DNA of 64,000 nucleotides from Ardenticatenaceae bacterium (GCA_020634565.1 JACKBN010000010.1:1-64000); one strand, 5' to 3'. Positions 52,273 through 61,363 are shown, numbered from the stretch's first letter. The notes: generated from the letters alone by a model not told the origin. Program-made: numbers and translations.

Positions 52273-55200
52273 ATGAAGACGCGACGTTTCCCCTTGATTG
52301 CCTGGGCAGTTTTTGTGCCCGTATTGTTAGTTGTACTTCTGGTTACAACCCTTTCCCCACCAAACGCTCAAGCCGCCCCTGGCATCACACAAGTTACGGC
52401 ACGAAGCTACGCCATAACCAACAATGAGCCGCCTATCGCCAACGACGACAGCTACACCACAACCGAAGACATCTCCCTCACGGTTGCTGCTCCCGGCGTA
52501 CTGGCTAACGACAGCGACCTCGATAACGATACGTTAACCCCTACACTGCAAACGCAGCCAGGCAACGGGAGCGTGGTTCTTAATACCGATGGCTCCTTTG
52601 TCTACACCCCAACGGCAAACTTCAATGGCAGTGATAGTTTTGTCTACGCCATTGTGGATGGCGATTTTCTTCCGGCAGCATATTGGGCTTTTAATGAAGG
52701 TAGTGGTAGTAGCACTGCCGATCTGAGCGGTAATGAACTGACCGCCTCACTGGCAGGCGACACCAGCTTTACCACCACCCTGCCAACTGTTCCCACCTTC
52801 AGCAACAGCTATGCCCTTTCTTTTGATGGCAGCGACGATTGGGTTGCTGTACCCGACAGTAACAATATCAATTTGGGCACCTTCAGCCAGCGCACGGTGA
52901 TGGTCTGGTTCAGGGTGGATGATGTAAACCTCAACAGCCGCCGACAAATTATTTGGGAAGAAGGCGGCACCGGCAACGGATTGAATATCTATCTGTATGA
53001 TGGCGCGCTCTATGGCGGTGCGTGGAGTTCTAATTCTGCCTGGGACGGTACCTGGATCAGCAGCACCAACGTCATTTCTGGGCAGTGGCATCATGCAGCC
53101 TTAGTGCTGGACAGTACTTCCACGTCTGGTCCGGAAGCTAATGCTCTGCAGTTCTATCTGGACGGTCAATTGGTTGAGAGTGGGGAAGGTGCCCAACTAG
53201 GCAACCATACCGGGGATATTGGTATTGGTGACATAATTAATGATACGAAGTTCGCCGACGGCAGTACGGTCAATGGCGGCGGCGGCCACGGTTTTGCCGG
53301 GTTGATTGATGAAGTGCAGGTATATAATGTCCCCTTAACCCAAACCGACATCCAAATGCTAATGGACACCAACCGTCCTAGCATGAGTAGTACGGCTACA
53401 GTAATCTTGACGGTGACTGCGATGAACGACGCGCCAGTCGCCGTTCCCGACGACTATCGGACTCTGAATAGCCAACCCTTGACGGTGACCGTTCCCGGCG
53501 TGTTGGCTAATGACTCAGATGTGGATGGTGATGTTATCTCTGCCACTCTGATCAGCGATGTCAGCAGCGGTACGTTGAATTTGGCATTGGACGGCTCGTT
53601 CATCTACACACCAGCGGTTAGCAGCGGTGTAGACAGCTTTACCTATGCGGTGACTGATGGCCTTCTCCAATCAGATCCGACGACTGTTGCACTAACTATG
53701 GTTAATAGCGCTCCCTTTGGAACTTGTGCCAACTTTGAAGAGGGAACACTGCCTGATTACTTCCTAACGGAGACGACAAGTAGCAGCGGCGCAAACGGCC
53801 GTGTTCAGGTCAGCACAGATTATCCTTATAGTGGCAATTACGCCCTGACCATTGACACCGATTGTGACGGCTGTGGCGGGAATACGACGCAGGCTGCCAT
53901 CATGGTGATGGATCTGACAGGGGTAACCGAAGCCGACCTGATTTTCCGGGTTCAGGAATTTAGTGACGAGAATGATGCTGCCGATGGTGTTTTTATCAGT
54001 GACGACGGCGGTGTAACCTGGGCGCAGATTGTTAACCTAAATGATTACCCCAGTAATTATACGTTGGTTTCCCTTGACCTCGACGAAGAAGTGACCGCCG
54101 CAGGTATGAGCCTTGTCGATGATTTTCTGATCAAGTTTCAGTCAGAGGATAATTTTTCTATCTCCTCAGATGGATATGCTTTTGACGACATTTGCGTTCG
54201 TGCGCCACAGCCAGAAATTGATGTCTCCCCTGTTTCCCTGGACATTATCCAGTATCGGGACGAGGTCGTGACCCGAACCCTCCAAATTGACAACAGCGGT
54301 ACGTTGCCTCTGACATGGAGCTTGACGGAGGCGGAAAATGATTGTTCCGTCCCTAGTGATCTTTCTTGGTTAACAACGCTCACCACAACCGGCGTTATCA
54401 GCCCGGTTAACAGCCTCGATGTTGACGTGGTTATGGGTGAAACTGATCTGACCGCTGGCAGCTACAGCGGTCTGCTTTGCCTGAACAGCAATGACCCCGA
54501 TACCCCCACCTTGCCGGTGACGGTAACGTTGGAGGCGCGACCCTTCCCAGGTCAATTAACATCTGATTTAACCAGCTTAGACGTGGAAGTGGCGCTGGGT
54601 TACAGTGCTACCTTCCCACTGGAGCTAACGAATATAGGGGAAACGGCCGTTACCTTTAGACTGGTGGAAATGACGGATGGCGCTTTAACTAGCAACAGTT
54701 CGGTCACCACGAATGCAACCGCAGCACCGCTGAATAGCTCGATTCCTCCCGCCGTCATGCCCTCCCAAGCTGAGCCTACAACAGGTGAGGACTCTGAGGG
54801 TGGGGCAACTGCAGATATTGCTCCGGGCTTCGCATTGGCAACTGCAGAAAAAACCAACGCCCCGCTGGCTATCCAGGCGACAGGCGATTCGCTGTTCCAG
54901 CTAGATGCGGAAACTTCCACTGGGCATGTTTTGTTACTGGGGGTGGAGTACGCTTTAGGCAGCTATTGGGTCACCTCCGGCGGCGCAGCCTCTACGTCAG
55001 ATCCCAACTATCTCTTTGAGTTAGACCAGGATGGTACCGTGTTGCATAGTTGGGAGCAGGGGACAACCTCTGAATGGGGCTGGCGTGATCTGGCTTTTGA
55101 TGGTGACTATCTTTATAGTAGTGATTCTGCCGTTGTTACCCAGATTGACCCCAACTCGGGACAGGCAACGGGCACCACCATCCCCTGCCCCACCGATCCT

Positions 55201-56106
55201 TGCCGTGCGCTTGCCTACGACCCGGCCACCGACCATTTTTGGACAGCAAACTTTGATAGTGACATTTGGGAGTTTGACAGATCTGGAACTATCATAAATC
55301 AGTATACCAATACGCTAAATATTTATGGTGCAGCTTGGGACACCTACTCTGATGGCGGTCCCTATCTTTGGGTTTGGTCTCAGGATGGCTCACCGGCGGT
55401 TACCGCTACTCAGATTGATCCAGCAACTGGCCTGGCAACCGGTGTTTCCTTTATCGGTGACAACATAGGGGGCGACGACATAGCCGGCGGCGCCGACATC
55501 GTAGATAACCACCCTGATTATCCCGGCCAACTGCTGTTTGTCGGGATGCACCAAGCGACCAGCGATACGATTGTCGGCTACGATTTAGGTACTTCCGGCA
55601 TGGATGTGGATTGGGTATCTGAAGACCCGATGACCGGAACGGTTCCGGTTCCCGGCCCGCAAACAGTCAACATCACGTTTGATGCTGCGGCACCCTCTAT
55701 TACCCAAATGGGTGTTTACACCGCCAATCTTTTGGTCTTTTATGATGGCGATGCCAGCCCTCTCACTATCCCACTGACGATGACGGTGATAAATGATACT
55801 CCTGTGGCTGATGCAGGTGACAACCAAAGTGTAAACATCAATCAGTTGGTCACGTTGGATGGGAGCGGATCATTTGATCTTGGCGGGCATTTACCTTTAA
55901 CGTATCAATGGGTGCAAACCGATGGCCCAGCCGTGGTACTGAGTGAGGCAACGGCCGTTGCTCCCACCTTCACTGCACCGGCCACCGCTACCAGCCTCAC
56001 CTTCTCACTCGTCGTGACGGATAGTATGGGGTTACCCAGTGCAACGTCTGAGGTGACGGTGCTGGTGAAACCGTATGAGATCTTCCTGCCTGTGATTTTT
56101 AACTAA
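52273..56106 (+). CDS. Giant secreted surface protein with cadherin-like, LamG-like and PKD-like domains
   Basis: The protein has 1277 residues from the ATG at 52273. A signal peptide (FPLIAWAVFVPVLLVVLLVT) is cut near ANA-QA at about 36. In order it has: a cadherin-like repeat (ANDDSYTTTEDISLTVAAPG, about 54-140), a LamG/concanavalin-like domain (about 145-375), a second cadherin-like repeat (about 388-475), a domain with several Cys and Asp (about 485-640), an Ig/ASPM-like repeat (DVSPVSLDIIQ, about 650-770), a propeller-like segment (about 880-1115) and a PKD-like domain (ADAGDNQSVNINQLVTLDG, about 1178-1265). It ends EIFLPVIFN. It is an adhesin or matrix protein exposed outside the cell and is bracketed by long direct repeats. 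Confidence 0.82.
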   Translation: MKTRRFPLIAWAVFVPVLLVVLLVTTLSPPNAQAAPGITQVTARSYAITNNEPPIANDDSYTTTEDISLTVAAPGVLANDSDLDNDTLTPTLQTQPGNGSVVLNTDGSFVYTPTANFNGSDSFVYAIVDGDFLPAAYWAFNEGSGSSTADLSGNELTASLAGDTSFTTTLPTVPTFSNSYALSFDGSDDWVAVPDSNNINLGTFSQRTVMVWFRVDDVNLNSRRQIIWEEGGTGNGLNIYLYDGALYGGAWSSNSAWDGTWISSTNVISGQWHHAALVLDSTSTSGPEANALQFYLDGQLVESGEGAQLGNHTGDIGIGDIINDTKFADGSTVNGGGGHGFAGLIDEVQVYNVPLTQTDIQMLMDTNRPSMSSTATVILTVTAMNDAPVAVPDDYRTLNSQPLTVTVPGVLANDSDVDGDVISATLISDVSSGTLNLALDGSFIYTPAVSSGVDSFTYAVTDGLLQSDPTTVALTMVNSAPFGTCANFEEGTLPDYFLTETTSSSGANGRVQVSTDYPYSGNYALTIDTDCDGCGGNTTQAAIMVMDLTGVTEADLIFRVQEFSDENDAADGVFISDDGGVTWAQIVNLNDYPSNYTLVSLDLDEEVTAAGMSLVDDFLIKFQSEDNFSISSDGYAFDDICVRAPQPEIDVSPVSLDIIQYRDEVVTRTLQIDNSGTLPLTWSLTEAENDCSVPSDLSWLTTLTTTGVISPVNSLDVDVVMGETDLTAGSYSGLLCLNSNDPDTPTLPVTVTLEARPFPGQLTSDLTSLDVEVALGYSATFPLELTNIGETAVTFRLVEMTDGALTSNSSVTTNATAAPLNSSIPPAVMPSQAEPTTGEDSEGGATADIAPGFALATAEKTNAPLAIQATGDSLFQLDAETSTGHVLLLGVEYALGSYWVTSGGAASTSDPNYLFELDQDGTVLHSWEQGTTSEWGWRDLAFDGDYLYSSDSAVVTQIDPNSGQATGTTIPCPTDPCRALAYDPATDHFWTANFDSDIWEFDRSGTIINQYTNTLNIYGAAWDTYSDGGPYLWVWSQDGSPAVTATQIDPATGLATGVSFIGDNIGGDDIAGGADIVDNHPDYPGQLLFVGMHQATSDTIVGYDLGTSGMDVDWVSEDPMTGTVPVPGPQTVNITFDAAAPSITQMGVYTANLLVFYDGDASPLTIPLTMTVINDTPVADAGDNQSVNINQLVTLDGSGSFDLGGHLPLTYQWVQTDGPAVVLSEATAVAPTFTAPATATSLTFSLVVTDSMGLPSATSEVTVLVKPYEIFLPVIFN

Positions 56107-56332
56107 TTTGTCAGCGGACCAGAACGCATCGTCAAAGATGTTACCCTGTGTGACGATGCCGTGACTGTTCAGCCGCTATTAACCAACCATATGGGTTGCT
56201 CATGATTTCATGGGCAACCCATTCAACATTATCTTTGGGCCAGCCGGGTCTCTCTTCGTTGATTGACGCGATTGGTCTTGTAAAACGGCCGTACTCACCC
56301 CCACATCCGCCACAGCCAACCAAAGACCCAAA
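56107..56332. other. Intergenic region with a decayed comEC 5' copy
   Basis: The first part holds a 9-bp hairpin, ATGGGTTGC/GCAACCCAT (56191-56222), which could end the surface-protein transcript although no U-tract follows. From about 56283 the sequence AAAACGGCCGTACTCACCCC and the bases after it match the N-terminal coding part of comEC (near 51687) and run into the long direct repeat with an internal deletion. No intact gene is present. Confidence 0.6.
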
Positions 56333-56484
56333 ATACGATTTTCCTCAGACGTTTTAGGGTAGCACGCGCGTCACTTCCCAAGAGGAGGTGCAGATTTGTT
56401 ACAATACCCCGAAACTATTGCGCCCATTTTTATAAAAACCTAAATTCTTAGCATAATTTTGCGCCAAAGAAGTTCTTATTCTGC
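56333..56484 (+). repeat. Long direct repeat, copy 2
   Basis: This is the second copy of the repeat at 51805-51968, in the same orientation. It is diverged at scattered positions and shortened near its 3' part (TATAAAAACCTAAATTCTTA region). It passes directly into the AGATTGGACCATTTT hairpin. Confidence 0.88.
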
Positions 56485-56497
56485 TGCTATCAAGCAG

Positions 56498-56570
56498 AGA
56501 TTGGACCATTTTCTTTACTGAACCCGCTTTCATCGTATGCAAAAAATGGTCCAATCTTAAACTGACTTCC
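56498..56570. repeat. AGATTGGACCATTTT hairpin element, copy 1
   Basis: AGATTGGACCATTTT at 56498-56512 and AAAATGGTCCAATCT at 56543-56557 are perfect 15-bp arms, followed by TAAACTGACTTCC. A second copy with the same arms, loop length and trailing sequence is at 61364-61433. Confidence 0.88.
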
Positions 56571-56581
56571 GCAATTGCTTG

Positions 56582-56601
56582 ACTTCGAGTTAACTCGAAG
56601 T
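56582..56601. promoter_or_regulatory. Palindromic operator upstream of merR
   Basis: ACTTCGAGTTAACTCGAAGT is a perfect 20-bp palindrome embedded in TTGACTTCGAGTTAAC, that is, overlapping a TTGACT -35-like hexamer. A 19-bp spacer leads to TAACAT. MerR-family regulators bind such dyads within long-spacer promoters, so this is the likely site of the adjacent regulator. The short distance to the ATG leaves the exact transcription start uncertain. Confidence 0.75.
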
Positions 56602-56618
56602 TGTAACATGGAGGCAAG

Positions 56619-57026
56619 ATGACTCAAGCGAAAACCTACACCATTCAACAAATTGCTGAGCAGACCGGCTTAACCCGCTACACCTTGCGCTACTACGAAG
56701 ACATTGGTTTGTTAGACAGCGTCACTCGGGCCAGCAATGGTCACCGGCGTTACTCAGAAGCGGATTTGAACCGCATTTTGATGTTGATGCGGCTGCGTAA
56801 GACGAATATGTCTTTGGAAGACATGAAGCATTTTATTGCGCTGTATCGGGCCGGTAGCGCAACAGCGACGGAGCGACGCGAGATGCTGGAAGCACATCGC
56901 CGAGCGGTCACTGAGCAAATTGAGGAACTGCGCGAGATTCGCCGATTCATCGATTATAAAATTGGTCTCTATACAGAAGAGGAGCAAACATACCATGAGC
57001 AATATGAAGTATCGCCTGTTGGGTAG
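56619..57026 (+). CDS. MerR family transcriptional regulator
   Basis: The protein has 135 residues. The winged HTH lies at the N-terminus: TIQQIAEQTGLTRYTLRYYE (about 7-26), then HRRYSEADLNRILMLMRLRK (about 42-61). A dimerisation helix follows, with a short C-terminal effector segment that has no Cys pattern for metals. It probably responds to a small organic compound. GGAGG precedes the ATG. Its end overlaps the start of an aldo/keto reductase gene by about 30 bp, so the two are co-transcribed. Confidence 0.9.
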   Translation: MTQAKTYTIQQIAEQTGLTRYTLRYYEDIGLLDSVTRASNGHRRYSEADLNRILMLMRLRKTNMSLEDMKHFIALYRAGSATATERREMLEAHRRAVTEQIEELREIRRFIDYKIGLYTEEEQTYHEQYEVSPVG

Positions 57027-58020
57027 AACCGGGCTGCTGGTTTCAGAACTGTGCCTGGGCACGATGACGTTCTTTGGCAAAGGATTTTGGGAAGTGGTGG
57101 GCAAACAGGGGCAAGATCTGGCCAACGAAATTGTGGCCCGTTCCCTGGATGCGGGCATCAACTTTATCGACACGGCCAACGTCTACTCATTTGGCGAATC
57201 GGAAACGATGTTGGGCAAGGCACTGGCGGGGCGTCTGCGGGACGAGGTGATTATTGCCACCAAGGTGCGCAGCCGCATGAGCGATGAGGTCAATAACGTA
57301 GGTTTGTCTCGTCACCAAATTATGCGCTCAGTAGAAGCCAGCTTAAAGCGGTTAAACACCGATTACATTGATCTGTACCAGATTCATGGCTTTGATCCGG
57401 TGACGCCGTTGGATGAAACGTTGCGCGCTCTGGATGATTTGGTGCATCAGGGAAAGGTTCGTTACATCGGGGCTAGCAATCTGGCAGCTTGGCAGCTGAT
57501 GAAGGCGCTGGCCTACAGCGAGCAGCATCAGCTGGCGCGTTTTGAATCGCTGCAAGCGTACTACACCATCGCCGGGCGCGATTTGGAGCGGGAACTCGTG
57601 CCGCTGGTACAGGATCAGCAGGTGGGGGTGATGGTGTGGTCGCCGTTAGCGGGTGGTTTGCTAACGGGCAAGTTTGACCGCGAGGGCAACGGGCCGGAAG
57701 GTACCCGACGTGCCAGCTTTGATTTCCCGCCAGTGAACAAGGAGCGTGCCTTTGACTGCGTGGACGTGATGCGTGAGGTAGCGGAAGAACAAGGCGTTTC
57801 CGTGCCGCAAATTGCGCTGGCCTGGCTGCTGCACCAGTCCGCAGTTACGAGTGTCATCATTGGGGCCAAGCGTATGGAGCAGTTGGAAGACAATCTAAAC
57901 GCGGTCACTATTTCATTGACAGCGGATCAGTTGCAACGGCTGGATGCGGTGAGCCAACTGCCGCCTGAATATCCGCAGTGGATGCTGGCTCGTCAGGCAG
58001 GTGGGCGTTTGCCAGAGTAA
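56995..58020 (+). CDS. Aldo/keto reductase
   Basis: The protein has 341 residues from the ATG at 56995 (GAGGAG upstream); the long upstream frame is an overlap with merR. It is a TIM-barrel NADPH-dependent oxidoreductase. The catalytic Tyr is in TANVYSFGESETMLGKAL at about 58-75, the Lys in IIATKVRSRM at about 85 and the active-site His in DLYQIHGFDP at about 125. The substrate and cofactor segments SPLAGGLLTGKF and IIGAKRMEQLEDNL are near 218 and 290. Control by the adjacent MerR protein suggests a detoxification role (inference). Confidence 0.92.
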   Translation: MSNMKYRLLGRTGLLVSELCLGTMTFFGKGFWEVVGKQGQDLANEIVARSLDAGINFIDTANVYSFGESETMLGKALAGRLRDEVIIATKVRSRMSDEVNNVGLSRHQIMRSVEASLKRLNTDYIDLYQIHGFDPVTPLDETLRALDDLVHQGKVRYIGASNLAAWQLMKALAYSEQHQLARFESLQAYYTIAGRDLERELVPLVQDQQVGVMVWSPLAGGLLTGKFDREGNGPEGTRRASFDFPPVNKERAFDCVDVMREVAEEQGVSVPQIALAWLLHQSAVTSVIIGAKRMEQLEDNLNAVTISLTADQLQRLDAVSQLPPEYPQWMLARQAGGRLPE

Positions 58021-58045
58021 AGAAATCAACCTCGTTTTCGGCGAT

Positions 58046-58092
58046 AAAAAACGGTATGAGCTGGACAAAGCGTTTGGTTCATACCGTTTTTT
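58046..58092 (+). terminator. Terminator after the aldo/keto reductase
   Basis: AAAAAACGGTATGA and TCATACCGTTTTTT pair perfectly over 14 bp across a 19-nt loop, and the right arm ends in a T run. Confidence 0.85.
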
Positions 58093-58271
58093 GTGGTTTA
58101 GAATCAACTTTGGTTGCAAAATCATAGCCATCTTAACGTTTGTTAAAGGGATTTTTCTCGAATGTTTCACGAGAGCAACGTGGTCACTCTGGAATTCATA
58201 GCGGGGGTTTGCTACAATACTCACGCATCTTTGCAGTTGCTTGTATTAAATTCAGCAAGCTAGGCCAACAC

Positions 58272-58997
58272 ATGAATGAATTTCCGGCAGAAGAATATCG
58301 GATTCTTGTGGTAGATGACAGTCACTCAATTTTGGAGATTGTCCGTGCCACGTTGACAATTCATGGCTTCCAGGTGATGACGGCCGAATCTGGGGAAAAA
58401 GCTCTGGAGATCATGGAAAATGAGGGGCTGCCGCATTTGGGCTTGTTTGACATTAACATGCCTATGGGGATGGATGGTCTGGAATTGTGCGAACGCGTGT
58501 TACAGTTTTCAGACCTGCCTATTATCATGTTAACGGCCGTTGAAGAGAATGCAACAATTGTTGAGACCATTGATCATTATGCTGAAGATTACATGACCAA
58601 ACCGGTCAAATCTGGGGAGCTGTTGGCCAGAGTGCGGCGAGTGCTGCGCTCCATTGGTGATTTTGCTTATCCGCTAGAGCCATTTGTGAAGGTAGATGAA
58701 AATCTCTCCGTCAATTTTGCCAAGCTCATAGCCCTTGTGCAGGGCGAAGAAGTGAGCCTGACCCCCACCGAAGCAAAGTTGTTGTACATTCTCATGCGCC
58801 ATAAGGGCAAAGTGGTCAATACAGATTTTATGCTGCGTCGTTTATGGCCCGCCGAGAGTGATTTTGCCGATGAGGATCGCTTGCGTGTGTATGTGCACCG
58901 TCTGCGCAGCAAAATTGAGCGCAAGAAAAGTGGCATGCGTTACGTTTATTCCAAACGACGCAAAGGGTATTCTTTTCTGCCTGAAAGCGCTAGCTAA
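58272..58997 (+). CDS. Response regulator, OmpR/PhoB type
   Basis: The protein has 241 residues from the ATG at 58272. The receiver domain (about 1-120) has the acidic pair VVDDSHS, phospho-acceptor Asp in LFDINMPMG at about 58, Thr in MLTAVEE and Lys in DYMTKPVKSGEL at about 107. A winged-helix DNA-binding domain (about 140-240) has SLTPTEAKLLYILMRHKGKV and RLRVYVHRLRSKIE. It is paralogous to the next gene and of the same length. No kinase is adjacent in the same operon. Confidence 0.92.
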   Translation: MNEFPAEEYRILVVDDSHSILEIVRATLTIHGFQVMTAESGEKALEIMENEGLPHLGLFDINMPMGMDGLELCERVLQFSDLPIIMLTAVEENATIVETIDHYAEDYMTKPVKSGELLARVRRVLRSIGDFAYPLEPFVKVDENLSVNFAKLIALVQGEEVSLTPTEAKLLYILMRHKGKVVNTDFMLRRLWPAESDFADEDRLRVYVHRLRSKIERKKSGMRYVYSKRRKGYSFLPESAS

Positions 58998-59043
58998 AAC
59001 TGGCTAAACTTATTTAAAGACACACACAGATCGAGGCTGTTTC

Positions 59044-59769
59044 ATGAGTGATTCCGATGTCATTAACTACCGGATTTTAGCGGTTGATGATGATCCGTTT
59101 AATTTGCGCATAGTAAGCCATGCCCTGGAGCAGGCAGATTATAAGGTGATAACCGCCGGTTCTGGGGAAGAGGCATTGTCTATGATTACCCAGTACGGCT
59201 TACCTCACATGGCCATTGTTGATATTCACATGCCGCCGGGCATGAGTGGTTTTGAATTTTGCCGCACGATTCATCAATTTAGTGATTTGCCGGTAATTAT
59301 GCTAACGGCCGTAAATGAAGAATCTACCGTTGTTGAAGGTTTGGAAGAACACGCGGAGGATTACATCATCAAGCCGTTTAATCCAGGCGAATTGACCGCG
59401 CGCGTGAAGCGCGTTTTGCAGCGTATGGGCGACTTTGCTTACCCGCTCCGCTCGCTGACCCGAGTTGACGAGCGTTTGGTGATTGATTTTCCGGGACGGC
59501 AAGCGCTGGTAGAGAACAAATCCATCAGCCTTACCCCAACCGAAACGAAGCTGCTTTACATTCTTATGCGCAGCGCCGGTCATACCGTCAATACCGACTT
59601 TATTTTGCGCCGCCTGTGGCCTTTGGAACCTGCCTACGAAGATCGCTTGCATGTGCATATGCATCGACTGCGCCGCAAAATTGAAGATAAAAAGAACAAG
59701 GCGCGGCCCCGTTACATTACCTCTGAGCGCGGTGTTGGTTACACGTTTCGCCATATTACCGACGACTAG
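59044..59769 (+). CDS. Response regulator, OmpR/PhoB type (paralogue)
   Basis: The protein has 241 residues. The receiver has AVDDDPFNLRIVSHALEQA at about 12, the phospho-acceptor Asp in IVDIHMPPGMSG at about 59, the Thr in MLTAVNEE and the Lys in DYIIKPFNPGEL at about 109. The C-terminal winged helix has SLTPTETKLLYILMRSAGHT and HVHMHRLRRKIED. It follows its paralogue after 46 bp; the two are clearly similar throughout, pointing to a tandem duplication. It probably has its own kinase; the kinase at 61484 is a candidate only by proximity. Confidence 0.92.
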   Translation: MSDSDVINYRILAVDDDPFNLRIVSHALEQADYKVITAGSGEEALSMITQYGLPHMAIVDIHMPPGMSGFEFCRTIHQFSDLPVIMLTAVNEESTVVEGLEEHAEDYIIKPFNPGELTARVKRVLQRMGDFAYPLRSLTRVDERLVIDFPGRQALVENKSISLTPTETKLLYILMRSAGHTVNTDFILRRLWPLEPAYEDRLHVHMHRLRRKIEDKKNKARPRYITSERGVGYTFRHITDD

Positions 59770-59792
59770 GCTGCTTGCAGGAAACAATTGCC

Positions 59793-60431
59793 ATGGAGTT
59801 GACAACGGCCGTTGTGCGGCAAGCCCTCTCATTGCGAGATTTTGACGCTCGCTCTGCCCATTACTACATGCTTCCAACCGATCGCAATCGGCAGCGCCCG
59901 CCGGAACTGCCCGGCCAACCGCGGGTGGGGGGCGTCTTGTTGCTGCTGTATTCATACCAGCACAAGATGCACCTGGTGCTGACGCGGCGGCGGGACGATC
60001 TCACATCCCATGCGGGGCAAATTTCGTTTCCGGGTGGGAAGCGGGAGTCGGGGGAAACGGCCGTTCAGGCTGCGCTTCGGGAAACCGAAGAAGAGATCGG
60101 TGTGTCTACCCACGAAATTGCGGTTCTGGGTCAACTGACTCCCATCTATATTCCGCCATCCGATTATGAAGTTTATCCGTTTGTGGGCTGGATGAATGGG
60201 GGGAAACGGCCGTCTTTTGTGCCTGAACCGGGTGAAGTTGCGGAAATCCTCGAAGTTCCTGTGGCACATCTGCTCAACCCCCAAACGCGTGAAGTTGGGC
60301 CTATCCCCGTGCGTAATGCCACCTACACCGTTCCCTATTACAATGTGAACGGTCATAAGGTTTGGGGTGCCACCGCCATTATGCTCAGCGAGTTTTTGGC
60401 CCGTTTGCAGCAGCTGAGTCTGCCACAATAA
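59793..60431 (+). CDS. Nudix hydrolase, CoA pyrophosphatase-like
   Basis: The protein has 212 residues from the ATG at 59793 (AGGAAA upstream); a TTG at 59775 is in frame. The Nudix box is complete, G-x5-E-x7-REUXEEXGU in GGKRESGETAVQAALRETEE then EIGV, at about 77-100. A segment before it, RDDLTSHAGQISFPGG, matches the CoA-type signature LRxHxGQVSFPGG of the NudL/YeaB family. The likely reaction is hydrolysis of CoA or related pyrophosphates. Confidence 0.88.
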   Translation: MELTTAVVRQALSLRDFDARSAHYYMLPTDRNRQRPPELPGQPRVGGVLLLLYSYQHKMHLVLTRRRDDLTSHAGQISFPGGKRESGETAVQAALRETEEEIGVSTHEIAVLGQLTPIYIPPSDYEVYPFVGWMNGGKRPSFVPEPGEVAEILEVPVAHLLNPQTREVGPIPVRNATYTVPYYNVNGHKVWGATAIMLSEFLARLQQLSLPQ

Positions 60432-60549
60432 AAAATTTTATAAAAAATTTATTTTTTGTAACAGTTTTTGTAAGTGCCTTCCTCTAGGATCACAGTACTA
60501 CTATCTTTTCATCTCTATTTTTGCGGATTTCCGCAGGAGGAAACACAAT

Positions 60550-61347
60550 ATGCTTACGTTGTCCCGATCCCGCTTATGGGCAGGAGCGATGCTGCTGCTC
60601 GCCGCTTTCCTATTTTTCTCCTTAAATGTAGCACCTGCATCAGCAAACACCAGCATTGATATTGAAAAACATACCAATGGTTTTGATGCTGATACACCTG
60701 AAGAAGCACCCATTCTTCAGGTAGGTGACCAGGTTGTTTGGGAATACATTGTGACCAACACTGGTTTTGGACCTGGGCGTGGGTTAACCATCACGGTGAC
60801 TGACGATCAGGGCGTTGACGTTGTTTGTACGATTGATTACCTGGATGTGGGTGAATCTACCACTTGTTACGGTTACGGCATTGCTGAACCGGGCTTGTAC
60901 GTGAATGTTGGCTGTGTTGAAGGCATAGACGTTCGTGATGGTATCGTTTCTGATTGTGACCCCAGCCATTACTATGGTGAAACACCACCTCCTCCACCTC
61001 CACCACCACCGTCCGGTGGCGGCGAAGGCTGCACCCCTGGTTATTGGAAGCAAGAACATCATTTCGATTCCTGGGTTGGCTATAGCCCCAATGATTCCTT
61101 CGATGCGGTATTCGGTGTATCTTATGGTGGCACACTGGTTGAAGCAGCTGCTGCCAAGGGTGGCCAGGAAAATGCATTGGCGCGTCATGCTGTAGCTGCG
61201 CTGCTAAACACCTCCAGCAGTGTGGATTATCTCTACAGCACGCAGGATGTGATTAATATGGTTCAAGCAGCTTTTGCCAGTGGCGATTTCAATGGCACAA
61301 AAGATTTGTTTGAAGCTCAAAACGAGATGGGTTGTCCGCTGAACTAA
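60550..61347 (+). CDS. Secreted protein with DUF11-like repeat and CTPGYWK domain
   Basis: The protein has 265 residues. The signal peptide (LWAGAMLLLAAFLFFSLNV) ends near ASA-NT at about 33. A DUF11-like beta domain (about 35-135; EYIVTNTGFGPGRGLTITVT) is followed by a Pro-rich linker (PPPPPPPPPP at about 142-152). A Cys-bounded C-terminal domain (about 156-265) starts CTPGYWKQEHHFDSWVGYSP and ends EMGCPLN. The same domain type is seen in other bacterial surface proteins. GGAGG precedes the ATG. The protein is probably exported and surface-located. Confidence 0.78.
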   Translation: MLTLSRSRLWAGAMLLLAAFLFFSLNVAPASANTSIDIEKHTNGFDADTPEEAPILQVGDQVVWEYIVTNTGFGPGRGLTITVTDDQGVDVVCTIDYLDVGESTTCYGYGIAEPGLYVNVGCVEGIDVRDGIVSDCDPSHYYGETPPPPPPPPPSGGGEGCTPGYWKQEHHFDSWVGYSPNDSFDAVFGVSYGGTLVEAAAAKGGQENALARHAVAALLNTSSSVDYLYSTQDVINMVQAAFASGDFNGTKDLFEAQNEMGCPLN

Positions 61348-61363
61348 TCGGGAAATCAAACAG

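Noticed and set aside
56141..56323. Small minus-strand frame in the gap before merR
   Set aside because: Its first part derives from the decayed comEC duplicate and it has no ribosome-binding site; a stretch reading WPKDNVEWVAHEIMSNPYG looks protein-like but is too short to call.
60425..60475. AT-rich run after the Nudix gene as a terminator
   Set aside because: There is no GC stem; only A/T runs of low stability are seen.
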